Source of the DNA: Aequoribacter sp049615385
Lineage (GTDB): Bacteria > Pseudomonadota > Gammaproteobacteria > Pseudomonadales > Halieaceae
DNA: 64,000 nucleotides
Reading direction: 5' to 3' (one strand)
Assembly (NCBI RefSeq): GCF_049615385.1
Contig: NZ_JBMZFL010000007.1
The notes beneath the pieces are model-generated. The model made no database searches. It had not been told where the DNA came from and saw nothing but the letters and a program-made list of their open reading frames with translations. Below are positions 26,949 through 35,619 of the stretch, piece after piece (the stretch's first letter is position 1; each line of letters begins with the position of its first letter). The position numbers and the translations under genes were made by a program.

Positions 26949-27035
26949 GGTCGATCTTCCTTCTACATGCACAGTGTGTTTGAATCGGGCAACAAACGAA
27001 TTGTGCGGCCCAGGTGCCGAGAGGAATGATACCGC

Positions 27036-27344
27036 TTGAGCGCAATAAATCCATTACTCAAAGCAATTACTGAGCGACTAGACGCCATAATTATCCGACT
27101 ACACGCGGGCCTGGATTGCCCGCCCGCCGATCAATTGCGCCTTGAGGGCTTGATGCAAGCCGCCGTTTTAGTAAGCATCACGAGCGAAGCAGACCTACAA
27201 AAACTGTTCGAAGAGCGCTACCAAGACTTAACTGGCCGCTGCATCAAAACCCAGTTTGGTGACGCTTGGGCTGACTTTTTTCAGTTCCCTAGCTTGCCAC
27301 TTTTTGCCAAACCGGCGCCCGTTCAGCCAACGACAAAAGTTTAA
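27036..27344 (+). CDS. Small hypothetical protein
   Basis: A 102-residue open frame that starts with TTG at 27036, with AGAGGA about 11 bases upstream. It has a helical, charged character (KAITERLDAIIIRLHAG, EADLQKLFEERYQDLTG), no signal peptide and no membrane segment. I do not recognise it. It lies 87 bases from divergent ggt and its stop is four bases from the end of the converging thioesterase gene, so it fills the available space exactly, which supports a real gene. Confidence 0.6.
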   Translation: MSAINPLLKAITERLDAIIIRLHAGLDCPPADQLRLEGLMQAAVLVSITSEADLQKLFEERYQDLTGRCIKTQFGDAWADFFQFPSLPLFAKPAPVQPTTKV

Positions 27345-27348
27345 ACGC

Positions 27349-28131
27349 TTAAGCGCGAACCTTAGCCGACTGGCGCGAAATCGCCACCAACTTTCCCGTA
27401 TTATCCCAGAACAAACCATCCTCTTCGGTAATACCCTCGGTTAAATAGTTTGACCACAAGTAAGCTTGTATGGGTCCCGGTGCTGGTTTGGCTCGCACTT
27501 GTACCGTCAACTCGATGGTGGGCACCCAGCCAACTGCACCAAATAATGAGAACGCCGGCGGTGGAAACGCGTCGGAAAAAAACAACAAAGATAACGCATC
27601 TGTCGGCGCGCCATCACTGTGGCGAATCCAACCTTGAAACTCGCCGCGACCATCGCCTTTTCCGTCTTTCATGAAACTCTGGCCCTGAGATAAGCGCAAA
27701 TCCATGCGCTGACCCAATTCGATCGCGGTATTAGGCGTGGGTACGAGTTCCTCCCACTCTGGGATATCAGGGCGTTCAGTCCGCAGCCATGTCGGGCCCG
27801 AAAGGGAGTCGAGGTCGCAGCAAGCGCCGGTGACTTGAACTTTGAGTTCGTCGTTCTGGTACATCTTAACGACCGCTTGGCTGGTGTTTTTTCCAAGGCG
27901 CAAGATCTCGACCTCACAGATCATGGGACCGACAAACGCGGGCGCAAGATAAAACGCATTAATCGACAGCGGGTCAGATTGAGGCAGGGCTTCGCCCATG
28001 ACACGCCCCGCGATCGCCAACAGATACCCCCCATTCATCATTTCGCCAATGCGCCACCCCGGCACCAAGTTTGCCTGCCAGCGAGTATCGCTGATTCGCT
28101 GTACTGCCGTGTCTTGTTCGAACAATCCCAT
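27349..28131 (-). CDS. Acyl-CoA thioesterase, double hot-dog type
   Basis: A 260-residue protein of the TesB-like/thioesterase-like superfamily. The first hot-dog repeat contains MMNGGYLLAIAGRVM and DPLSINAFYLAPAFVGP. The second contains HSDGAPTDALSLLFFSDAFPPP and the closing EEDGLFWDNTGKLVAISRQ, in which the last strand is typical of the family. It probably hydrolyses an acyl-CoA, but chain length cannot be read from the sequence. It converges with the preceding small gene and diverges from the large plus-strand operon. Confidence 0.82.
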   Translation of the reverse strand: MGLFEQDTAVQRISDTRWQANLVPGWRIGEMMNGGYLLAIAGRVMGEALPQSDPLSINAFYLAPAFVGPMICEVEILRLGKNTSQAVVKMYQNDELKVQVTGACCDLDSLSGPTWLRTERPDIPEWEELVPTPNTAIELGQRMDLRLSQGQSFMKDGKGDGRGEFQGWIRHSDGAPTDALSLLFFSDAFPPPAFSLFGAVGWVPTIELTVQVRAKPAPGPIQAYLWSNYLTEGITEEDGLFWDNTGKLVAISRQSAKVRA

Positions 28132-28295
28132 ACGTCTTCCACCTTATGAACGCCGAGTACTGTAGCCCAAAACGTAAATCAGTGCACAAACCCTTTACTT
28201 AAACCCTTTTTGGGGTTGGCCTCGTATCGTATACAAATCGGTTATAGTGTAGATTAAATCGGTGTCCGCCCTGATCAACTGGAAGTCGAAAAACC
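28132..28295 (+). promoter_or_regulatory. Promoter region of the large envelope operon
   Basis: This 164-base divergent gap must carry the promoter of the 13-gene operon and of the thioesterase gene. A good -10-like TATAGT is at 28243-28248, about 48 bases before the first ATG, but no well-spaced -35 hexamer accompanies it. A short AACCC/GGGTT hairpin at 28202-28217 precedes it. Confidence 0.35.
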
Positions 28296-29531
28296 ATGAA
28301 GATGCGCGTACCTATTATTGCCAGCCTCATTGTACTCAGCACTAATGCAACCGTGTTGGCACAAGCGGCTGACGTCCTCGACATGACTGATAGCGAGCAA
28401 ACGATCGAGCTCAGTACCGCTGAACTCGATGGGTACCGAGATGTCATAAAAAGCTTGGAAGAAACCGGCGGTGCCTACGCTTTAGGCTTATCTGAGGAAC
28501 TGCTTGGGTTTGGCTTAGCTCTGCAGCGTTCTGGGCGCCACACGCAGGCGGTCGAGATATTTCAACGCGGCACACACATCACTCGCATTAACCAAGGTTT
28601 GTACAGCGAGCAACAAATCCCTTTCTTGAAAGGTTCGATAAACAGCCTAGCAGTACTTCAAGATATTCGCGCGGCAGATGACCAGCAAGACTACTTAATT
28701 CGCGTGCAACAGCGTGCACTACCTGCCGGGCCTGAGCGAATTTCAGCGTGGCTAGCCTATGCATATTGGCAGCGTTCCCAGTTTTTAAAGGACCCTGTCG
28801 ACACTCAGTTCCCTCGACTGGTAAAAATGCTGGACGCTTATCAAAGTGCACTGAACGAGCTTAAAACCTTTGAGGATGAGAGACAGCTCGTTGCCGATTC
28901 GTTGTGGGGCTTAATTCAAACATACTTCTTGATCACCTCGTTTGACGACGAGAAAGACGCCTCGCCCTTCGAGAGGCGAACCAATTTTGACGAAAACGCG
29001 CCGCAAGAAAACTTTTACGAATTTTACCGCGACGCCGACCGCGGCGCACCGCAAGCCATCGAACTCCTGGTTCATTTGCTATCAGAATTACATGGTGTGA
29101 CTAGCTTCGAGGCATTTCACGCCAGTATACAGTTGGCCGACTGGCATCTCTGGCGCGGCGAACGCCGAACCGCCAGCGAACTGTATCGCCAGATCGATCA
29201 GGTCATTGGGGAACTCGAAGACGAAACCCAGATCCAAGATTTACGTGAGCGATTGTTTAATCGCATTACGTTATTGCCGGATATTAGCGGCATCCGTTTG
29301 TTGCCGCCCGCGGTACCAGCCGAGGAAGGCAACGTAACACTCAGCTTTAATGTGACCGATCGGGGCAGTGTACGCAACGTGAAGCGCATCGAGGTTGCCG
29401 AGGGGTTTGATGGCTTAGCCGGTAAATTTATACGCTACTTAAGACACGCCGTGTTTAGGCCTCATGTCATAGAGGGTACCACTGTAACCAGAGAAGGAGT
29501 GGAGCAAACCTATGTCTTACAAGTTGACTAA
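28296..29531 (+). CDS. Periplasmic helical-repeat protein with TonB-C-like end
   Basis: First gene of the envelope operon, 411 residues. A signal peptide (about 1-22, ending in VLAQA) precedes a long helical region (about 40-320) with tetratricopeptide-like helix pairs, for example GLALQRSGRHTQAVEIFQRG and ASIQLADWHLWRGERRTASELYRQ. The last 70 residues follow the TonB C-terminal pattern: VTLSFNVTDRGSVRNVKRIE, then a helix and YLRHAVFRPHVIEG. Such domains appear in many periplasmic proteins besides true TonB. Role unknown. It could link the complex to periplasmic or outer-membrane partners. The next gene overlaps it by 20 bases. Confidence 0.75.
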   Translation: MKMRVPIIASLIVLSTNATVLAQAADVLDMTDSEQTIELSTAELDGYRDVIKSLEETGGAYALGLSEELLGFGLALQRSGRHTQAVEIFQRGTHITRINQGLYSEQQIPFLKGSINSLAVLQDIRAADDQQDYLIRVQQRALPAGPERISAWLAYAYWQRSQFLKDPVDTQFPRLVKMLDAYQSALNELKTFEDERQLVADSLWGLIQTYFLITSFDDEKDASPFERRTNFDENAPQENFYEFYRDADRGAPQAIELLVHLLSELHGVTSFEAFHASIQLADWHLWRGERRTASELYRQIDQVIGELEDETQIQDLRERLFNRITLLPDISGIRLLPPAVPAEEGNVTLSFNVTDRGSVRNVKRIEVAEGFDGLAGKFIRYLRHAVFRPHVIEGTTVTREGVEQTYVLQVD

Positions 29532-30567
29532 ACTGGTCATAGCCATAAGCATGACAGCGCTGACCTATGGTTGCTCGACCAGCACCTCAACGTCGACCTC
29601 GACGCCATCGGTGTCACTCCCATCGCCGAGCTCAAGCTCAAGCTCAAGCTCAAGCTCAAGTTCGAGTTCGAGTTCGAGCTCGAGTTCAAGCAGCCCCAGT
29701 CTGCCGAGTGGGGGCATACCCAACCCAAGCTCATCGCAAAGCTCAGACCCGACCAGCACGACATCGCCTACGACGACGAGCGGCTCAAAAAACGGGACAG
29801 AGACCAGCAGTGGCTCCGAGACAGCAGCGATTCCACCGCCACCCAAAACCGGTAACGGCGAGGGCGCCTCTGATGATACCTCTACTGATCAAAGCGGAGA
29901 ACCCGGCTTTGTCACTATGGGCGACCAAGGTAGCGAGGCGCTGCCTACCTTGGTGGACGAAGAACCCGCGAGCAGTGCTCGCAAAGCACCCTTAGAGATC
30001 GGTCAAGCCAGTGGGTCCAACGAACAGCCTGCAGATGATAATGGCACCGAGGCTAATACCGGCGGTCAGACATCGACCACCGACACACAAGGTGACTACG
30101 CCAGTAACAATAATAGCGAAGCAACCCAACAAGGCGTCCCCGGAGCCTCAGGCCCGATGAGCCAGAGCGAGAAAATTGCTGTGCTGGATGCTGAGCTCGA
30201 ACGCGCCACAGGCGTGTTTGATCAGATTATCCTAGATGCGCAAGCGGAGCAGCGTGAATCCGATACCGAACCAAACCCGCAGTACCCGGCGGGCGCGGAA
30301 ACTGCGAGTACGGATAGTAACCAAACGTACGGCCGTATGCCTGGGGGCATGGGCAGCCAAGGTGGCGGGGGCGGCATGCGTACCGGCGAGGTTAGTGCGG
30401 CTAACACAACCGCTAAGTATCCACCGCCAGGCGACATACCTAGCGGCGACGATGATGACGTTATCGCGCGCCAACTGCGCGAAGCTGCGATGCGCGAACC
30501 CGATCCCGCAGTCCGCGAAAAACTGTGGGACGAATACCGAAAATACAAAGGAATTAACCAAGGATGA
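29512..30567 (+). CDS. Serine-run, low-complexity lipoprotein
   Basis: A 351-residue predicted lipoprotein. The lipobox LTYGC is at residues 17-21. A Ser/Thr/Pro linker with an uninterrupted run of 22 serines (about residues 40-61) follows, then a long acidic, Ser/Thr/Gly-rich region. A glycine-rich patch (MGSQGGGGGM) near 285 and a charged helix (VIARQLREAAMREPDPAVREKLWDEYRKY) end the protein. Only the central helix (SEKIAVLDAELERATGVFDQII) and the C-terminal helix look structured. An extended surface tether or wall-spanning linker is likely. GGAG precedes the ATG, which overlaps the upstream gene. Confidence 0.75.
   Translation: MSYKLTKLVIAISMTALTYGCSTSTSTSTSTPSVSLPSPSSSSSSSSSSSSSSSSSSSSSSPSLPSGGIPNPSSSQSSDPTSTTSPTTTSGSKNGTETSSGSETAAIPPPPKTGNGEGASDDTSTDQSGEPGFVTMGDQGSEALPTLVDEEPASSARKAPLEIGQASGSNEQPADDNGTEANTGGQTSTTDTQGDYASNNNSEATQQGVPGASGPMSQSEKIAVLDAELERATGVFDQIILDAQAEQRESDTEPNPQYPAGAETASTDSNQTYGRMPGGMGSQGGGGGMRTGEVSAANTTAKYPPPGDIPSGDDDDVIARQLREAAMREPDPAVREKLWDEYRKYKGINQG
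29629..29694 (+). repeat. Hexanucleotide serine-codon tandem repeat
   Basis: Twenty-two consecutive serine codons, built of repeats of AGCTCA followed by AGTTCG and variants. The repeat stays in frame because its unit is six bases, so gains or losses of units would change tether length without shifting the frame. The alternation of synonymous codons suggests stepwise duplication. Confidence 0.9.
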
Positions 30568-31778
30568 AGATCTCTGTGCGGGTAGTTGGCTGCTTGATCG
30601 TTACGCTGGTCAGTCTAAGCGGTTGCGTATCACAAACCGTAAAAACCACCAAAATCCCCGCCATCCAAACGCCCACGGCAGCCATTCCAAACGAACAATT
30701 ATTGGACGTCAGCATTGCCCTATTTGACCCGGGGCTGGATATCGAATCGGATGGCGATATTCCAGTATTCCCCGAAGTGCGGCAATCAGAAGCTCGCTAT
30801 ATGCCTCAATTGTTAATGAACGCAATGCAAGACAGCGGCGCTTGGGGTGCGGTGCGTGTCGTGCCCTCCGAGGACCAACTCACGGACTTAATGATCAGCG
30901 GCAAGATCCTGCGCTCTGATGGCAAAAATTTAGCCCTTGAAATTACCGCGGTGGACGCAACCAACCGCTACTGGATCGATCACCGCGTCTATAAAGCCGA
31001 AGCGTCTCGCTACGCCTACTCAACGACAACAAGAAGCACCCACGACGCTTTCCAGGCCGTGTACAACCGCATTGCAAATGACCTGTTGCAGCACTATGAC
31101 AAGCTCGGCCCCGCAACCTTAGTACGAGTACGGCAAGTCGCCGAAATGCGCTTCGCCGAGCGCTTTGCAAGCCAAGCTTTTGAGGACTATGTCATCTACG
31201 AAGACGGGCGTTATCAGCTGCAAAAATTACCCGCGGAGGGCGACCCCATGCTTGAGCGAGTCCGCAAAATACGCGCACGTGATCATTTATACGTCGATAC
31301 TTTACAAACCTATTACGAGCAATTTGGCGGTCAGATGCAGTTGCCCTACCAAGAGTGGCGCAAACTTACCTACGAAGAAGCCATGGCCTTAGAAGAAGTT
31401 CGAGCAGAAGCCGCGAGCGATTTATTAATTGGGGGCTTGTCAGTACTCGCGGGTATTTATGCGGCGGCTGAAGGCAATGACGCAGTGACACGAACGGCGG
31501 GTAACGTTGCGATAATGGGCGGCGCCTACATGGTCAAAAGCGGATTAGACAAACGGAATGAGGCCGCCATTCACGTCGAGGCACTAGAAGAACTTGGGGC
31601 GTCCTTGGAAGCCGAAATTACACCTCAGGTCATTCAACTCGACGATCAAACAATTACTCTGACCGGGAACGTGCAGGATCAATATGCCCAGTGGCGCGCC
31701 TTGCTCGACGATATCTACGAGTCAGAGATTGGCAGCTTGGATCAAACACTGCGATCACAACAGGACAGTAATCGCTGA
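30564..31778 (+). CDS. Uncharacterised lipoprotein of the envelope operon
   Basis: A 404-residue predicted lipoprotein with lipobox LSGC at about residues 19-22. The mature part starts with a Rossmann-like or LptE-like alpha/beta domain (LLDVSIALFDPGL to DLMISGKILRSDGKNLALEITAVDATNRYWIDHRVYKAE), continues with helices (ARDHLYVDTLQTYYEQFGGQ) and has a glycine/alanine-rich hydrophobic segment near 290-320 (LLIGGLSVLAGIYAAAEG). Many acidic residues follow. I know no family name. The start codon overlaps the preceding stop (ATGA), and the next gene starts on this stop (TGATG). Confidence 0.75.
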   Translation: MKISVRVVGCLIVTLVSLSGCVSQTVKTTKIPAIQTPTAAIPNEQLLDVSIALFDPGLDIESDGDIPVFPEVRQSEARYMPQLLMNAMQDSGAWGAVRVVPSEDQLTDLMISGKILRSDGKNLALEITAVDATNRYWIDHRVYKAEASRYAYSTTTRSTHDAFQAVYNRIANDLLQHYDKLGPATLVRVRQVAEMRFAERFASQAFEDYVIYEDGRYQLQKLPAEGDPMLERVRKIRARDHLYVDTLQTYYEQFGGQMQLPYQEWRKLTYEEAMALEEVRAEAASDLLIGGLSVLAGIYAAAEGNDAVTRTAGNVAIMGGAYMVKSGLDKRNEAAIHVEALEELGASLEAEITPQVIQLDDQTITLTGNVQDQYAQWRALLDDIYESEIGSLDQTLRSQQDSNR

Positions 31779-33286
31779 TGCAAAAACGCATTGAACCGAC
31801 CGAGTTTCAGCCCGCTGTAGCGCGGAGTGACACTAAACTCCAAGAAGGCAACAAGCCTTGGGGCTTAGTCCTCGCTGTCGTTCTTATTTTGGTTGCCATT
31901 TACGGCGTTTTTATTTGGCTCCCCGGACAAGTTACACCGACCAGCCCCACCAGTGTTCAAGCAAATCAAACATCAACTTCAACGCAAACGCCAAACCGCG
32001 CAGGTCCCGAGCTGGGCAGCCCTGCCTCAGAACTTTCTCCATTCGAACAAGCGCAACTGGAAAAAGCGCGCAAAGAGGCTCAAGACGTCCTTGAGCAGAT
32101 ACTCTTACAGCAAGAAGTATTGCAGGAAGCAAAAGTCGAGTTGTGGGGACAGACGCCCTACGAACAAGCACTCAGTCGTGCTCAGGAAGGAGATCAATAC
32201 TACCGCGATAGAGATTTTGCCAGCGCAATTGCAGGTTACTCAGCAGCCTTAGAACAGCTCGCTGAACTCAGCAATGGCATGCCGGCTCGCGCCAACATGG
32301 CCGAGCTGCAAACCAGAGACGCGATTGAAGTGTTTGACCTACAAGTGGCAGAACAACAACTGAATCTGCTTGAGGCCCTCGCGCCCAACCACAGTAGCAT
32401 TGCGAGACTGGCTCAGCGTATCGAGGCGCTGCCGCAAACTGCGCAGTACTTCGACAATGCCCAGCAAGCACGAAGCCAATCGAATTGGAGTGCAGCCAAA
32501 GTCGCGATTGATGTGGCGGCCAAGGCCGATCCTGTTCATCAGGCCGTTAGCCTTGCGCAATCAGAAATTCTCGAAAAATGGCAACAAGCGATGTTCGAGG
32601 AAACACTCGGGCAAGCTTACGCTGCCATCGAAGATAAGGACTTCGACATGGCCGCGCGTTTGCTTTCAGAGGCGAGGGCTTTCAGGGGCTCTAACGAAGC
32701 CCTAGACCAAGCCAGAGCAACGCTCGCACTTGCTGAGACGACCGCAACTCTGCGTCGACTCGAACAAGCGGCCGACGCCGCTACTCAGCAGGAAGATTGG
32801 CAAGGCGTCATCGATCTTTACCAAGAGGCGCTCACCTTAGACCCGAGCATTCAGTTCGCACAACAAGGCCTTCCCAATGCGCAAGGGCGCCTGCAACTGG
32901 ATCAAAAAATTAGCACTGTTTTGAATGCCCCAGAGCGCCTGCAAGACCCTGCGGTTACTGCGGGCGCGCAGCGCTTGCTGGATGAGGCTCGCAATATCGC
33001 ATCAGCGGGCCCGGCGTTAACACTGCAGATTCAAACGCTAGAAAATCTAATTGAACAGGCCAATCGTATTATCAATGTCACGATAGAGTCGGATGGCTTA
33101 ACGGAGCTAGTGTTAATACGTCACAGTAACATTGGGACCACCCAGCGACATCAGGCGCGGCTTCGCCCGGGTAAGTATACCGTTCGCGGCACACGAGTAG
33201 GCTTCCGCGACATACTCGTTAATTTTGAAGTCAAACCCGACGACTCTAACCTTCGTGTGTTTGCTGCCTGTCGCGAGCCAATCTAA
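31778..33286 (+). CDS. Single-pass membrane protein, TPR-like plus PEGA-like domain
   Basis: A 502-residue protein with a short cytoplasmic N-terminus containing PTEFQP (residues 7-12), a transmembrane helix at about 30-50 (LVLAVVLILVAIYGVFIWLP) and a Thr/Ser/Pro linker. A long coiled-coil or TPR-like helical region follows (about 88-430, with repeated patterns such as GDQYYRDRDFASAIAGYSAAL and QEDWQGVIDLYQEALTLDP). The last 65 residues form a PEGA-like beta domain with ARLRPGKYTVRGTRVGFRD. The N-terminal motif and the PEGA-like domain recur in the next protein. TAATG links the two genes. Predicted to sit in the inner membrane with most of its mass in the periplasm. Confidence 0.78.
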   Translation: MQKRIEPTEFQPAVARSDTKLQEGNKPWGLVLAVVLILVAIYGVFIWLPGQVTPTSPTSVQANQTSTSTQTPNRAGPELGSPASELSPFEQAQLEKARKEAQDVLEQILLQQEVLQEAKVELWGQTPYEQALSRAQEGDQYYRDRDFASAIAGYSAALEQLAELSNGMPARANMAELQTRDAIEVFDLQVAEQQLNLLEALAPNHSSIARLAQRIEALPQTAQYFDNAQQARSQSNWSAAKVAIDVAAKADPVHQAVSLAQSEILEKWQQAMFEETLGQAYAAIEDKDFDMAARLLSEARAFRGSNEALDQARATLALAETTATLRRLEQAADAATQQEDWQGVIDLYQEALTLDPSIQFAQQGLPNAQGRLQLDQKISTVLNAPERLQDPAVTAGAQRLLDEARNIASAGPALTLQIQTLENLIEQANRIINVTIESDGLTELVLIRHSNIGTTQRHQARLRPGKYTVRGTRVGFRDILVNFEVKPDDSNLRVFAACREPI

Positions 33287-35337
33287 TGACGCAATCCAAA
33301 CGCAATTTAACACCTACCGAATTCCAACCTGTTACGCAAAATACCAAGGGGACAAGCGGATCGATTGGGCTCTCGCCAGCGAAGGTTGGGTTGACCCTAC
33401 TGGCTCTAGGGTTATTTGCAGCTTTAGCGTTTGTGCTAACCGCCAAAAGTTTGACGGTTATCGTCAATCAAACCCAAGAAGCCAAGGTCGACGTTAAGGG
33501 CGGGCTCTCGGTAAACTTTGGCGGCCGGTTCTTGTTGTTGCCTGGCGAATACACCATTTTAGTCGCAGCAGCAGGATTTCAGACCGTAGAAATTGCCTAC
33601 ACGGCAACACGAGACGACAGCCAACAGCTTCAGGTCGAGCTAAAAGCACTCCCTGGTAGAATCACCCTTAACCTGAGCCCGACCAACGCGACAGTGCAGC
33701 TCAATGGCGAGCCAATCACCGAAACAGCGCTGGAGCTCGATCCGGCCACCTATGAGGCACTCGTTCAAGCTGACCGCTATCAAGATAAAAACGTGAGCAT
33801 TGAGGTCGAGGGCAAAGGCATAACCCAAGAGTTCGCCATCTCTCTAGATCCCAATTGGGCTGCCATTACCATTGACTCAGAACCGGCGAACGCCGAGGTT
33901 TACCTGAACAATATCCGCCTTGGTACCACACCTCTTACGGCTGATATTCTTGCGGGCCAACATGAGCTGCGTTTGGAGAAACAAAGTTATCAACCAACAA
34001 CACAAACGCTAGAAGTTTATGCTGGCGCCGACCAGAGCTTACCAAAGATCGTACTCAATGAAGCCAACGGTCAATTCAAAATCGAATCAGACCCAATCGG
34101 TGCTACCGTCATGCTCGATGGTCGCTACAAAGGCCTTACACCGGTTTCGTTAACACTTGAACCGGGGCAAGAGCACAAAATCGCATTGACAAAACCGGGC
34201 TTTCAGGCAACGGAAGTCATACGCAAACTTGCGGCCGGTGGCTCTGCTAAAGAAATGTTTAATCTGAAACCCATGCTTGGCCGAGTTACTTTTGCCATTA
34301 GCCCTGCAGATGCCTCAATTACGGCTAACGGTCGCAAAATAGGACAGGGATCGACCACCCTTGATCTTCCACAAGTCGAGCAGACGGTCGTTATCAGCAA
34401 GCCGGGATACGAGCCTTTTTCCACGGTCATCACGCCTCGGAATGGGATCGCACAAACGGTTACGGCAACATTGATGACTGAAGCGGCGGCCCGCAAAGCG
34501 CGACTTCAACCTATCGCCAAAGACCCCACAGGCGCAGAGATGGTTTTAATTGACCCTGCCGGCAACGGGGCCTTTACTATGGGCAGCTCAAGACGAGACT
34601 CAGGCCGACGTGCCAACGAAACAGAGCGAAGTGTGCAGCTAACGCGCGCGTTTTACATAGCCAAGCAGGAAACCACCAATGCGCAATTTCGATTGTTTGA
34701 AGCGTCCCACGATTCCGGAGTCACGGCGGGCAACTCCCTAAACCGGCAAACCCAACCCGCTGTTAAGGTCAGCTGGCAACAAGCGGCGCAATTTTGCAAC
34801 TGGCTCAGCCGTCGAGAAGGTCTACCCCTGTTTTACAAAGAGCAAAACGGGATTATTGTTGGCTTTAATCCACAAGCGTCAGGTTACCGACTCCCCAGTG
34901 AAGCCGAGTGGGAATTTGTGACCCGCGTGACCGAAGCCGGTGAACGTCGATTCCTTTGGGGCGAGACCTTCCCTCCCGCCAATGACACGGAAAACTTCGC
35001 GGATGCCAGCAGCGCCCACGTCACCGGACGCATTGTCGCTAATTATCAAGACGGCTACGTGGCTACCGCTCCCGTGGCTAGCTTCAATCCTGGCCCTTAC
35101 GGCTTGTTCGACTTAGCGGGCAACGTGGCAGAGTGGGCACACGACGTGTATGAAATTCGTACGCCATCTGAACAAACAGAGACCAACCCACTGGGTAAAC
35201 AGATAGGCGACAACTACGTAATAAAAGGCGCAAGCTGGTCACTTTCTAAGCTGACCGAGCTGCGGTTAAGCTACCGCGATTACGGCGCGCGAGGTCGCGA
35301 CGATGTGGGGTTCAGGGTGGCGCGTTATGCCGAATAA
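33286..35337 (+). CDS. PEGA-repeat protein with cysteine-free FGE/sulfatase-modifying domain
   Basis: A 683-residue inner-membrane protein. PTEFQP is at residues 10-15, a transmembrane helix at about 34-52, and five PEGA-like beta repeats at about 54-120, 121-188, 190-258, 261-328 and 331-398. A formylglycine-generating-enzyme-like domain runs from about 416 to the end, with FTMGSSRRD, AVKVSWQQAAQFCNWLS, YRLPSEAEWEF, GPYGLFDLAGNVAEWAHD, KGASWS and DDVGFRVAR. The paired active-site cysteines of true FGE, normally just after the RGGSW-like motif, are absent (KGASWSLSKLTELRLSYRD). A binding or scaffold role in the periplasm is therefore more likely than catalysis. Distant members with other chemistry cannot be excluded. 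Confidence 0.88.
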   Translation: MTQSKRNLTPTEFQPVTQNTKGTSGSIGLSPAKVGLTLLALGLFAALAFVLTAKSLTVIVNQTQEAKVDVKGGLSVNFGGRFLLLPGEYTILVAAAGFQTVEIAYTATRDDSQQLQVELKALPGRITLNLSPTNATVQLNGEPITETALELDPATYEALVQADRYQDKNVSIEVEGKGITQEFAISLDPNWAAITIDSEPANAEVYLNNIRLGTTPLTADILAGQHELRLEKQSYQPTTQTLEVYAGADQSLPKIVLNEANGQFKIESDPIGATVMLDGRYKGLTPVSLTLEPGQEHKIALTKPGFQATEVIRKLAAGGSAKEMFNLKPMLGRVTFAISPADASITANGRKIGQGSTTLDLPQVEQTVVISKPGYEPFSTVITPRNGIAQTVTATLMTEAAARKARLQPIAKDPTGAEMVLIDPAGNGAFTMGSSRRDSGRRANETERSVQLTRAFYIAKQETTNAQFRLFEASHDSGVTAGNSLNRQTQPAVKVSWQQAAQFCNWLSRREGLPLFYKEQNGIIVGFNPQASGYRLPSEAEWEFVTRVTEAGERRFLWGETFPPANDTENFADASSAHVTGRIVANYQDGYVATAPVASFNPGPYGLFDLAGNVAEWAHDVYEIRTPSEQTETNPLGKQIGDNYVIKGASWSLSKLTELRLSYRDYGARGRDDVGFRVARYAE

Positions 35338-35611
35338 AACCTATAGTTTGCTTGCCTGCGGTTTAGCGGCGACTGTTCTGGGCATAACAACGGCGCTTGC
35401 TCAGACGGACGCTCCGCAGACAACAGACTCGGCGTCGACTCAGACTGAGGCGCCAGCAGCCAGCGATGCAACGACACATCCCAGACCATCGCAAGCAGAA
35501 GCCGCACCCAAACAGGCTCAGTCTTCGCCTAGCACAAAAACCGTACTAGACTACGAAGCTTCCGAACAGATTTCAGAAGACTTTTCCGTCTCGTTCCCAA
35601 TAGACATATAG
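35327..35611 (+). CDS. Small secreted Thr/Ala/Pro-rich protein
   Basis: A 94-residue product that starts at the ATG at 35327, overlapping the previous stop by 11 bases. The start gives a clear signal peptide ending LAQ at about residue 26. The mature part is about 68 residues, low complexity and rich in Ser, Thr, Ala and Gln, with a distinct acidic end, LDYEASEQISEDFSVSFPIDI, that may be the interaction segment. No known family. It lies directly before the proton-channel gene. Confidence 0.65.
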   Translation: MPNKTYSLLACGLAATVLGITTALAQTDAPQTTDSASTQTEAPAASDATTHPRPSQAEAAPKQAQSSPSTKTVLDYEASEQISEDFSVSFPIDI

Positions 35612-35619
35612 GACACCTC

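Noticed and set aside
29565..29855. Long frames on both strands across the serine-codon repeat
   Set aside because: They are by-products of the six-base repeat, which leaves several frames open. Only the frame with signal peptide and lipobox is credible.
33286..35337. True formylglycine-generating enzyme
   Set aside because: The active-site cysteines are missing and no sulfatase gene is nearby.
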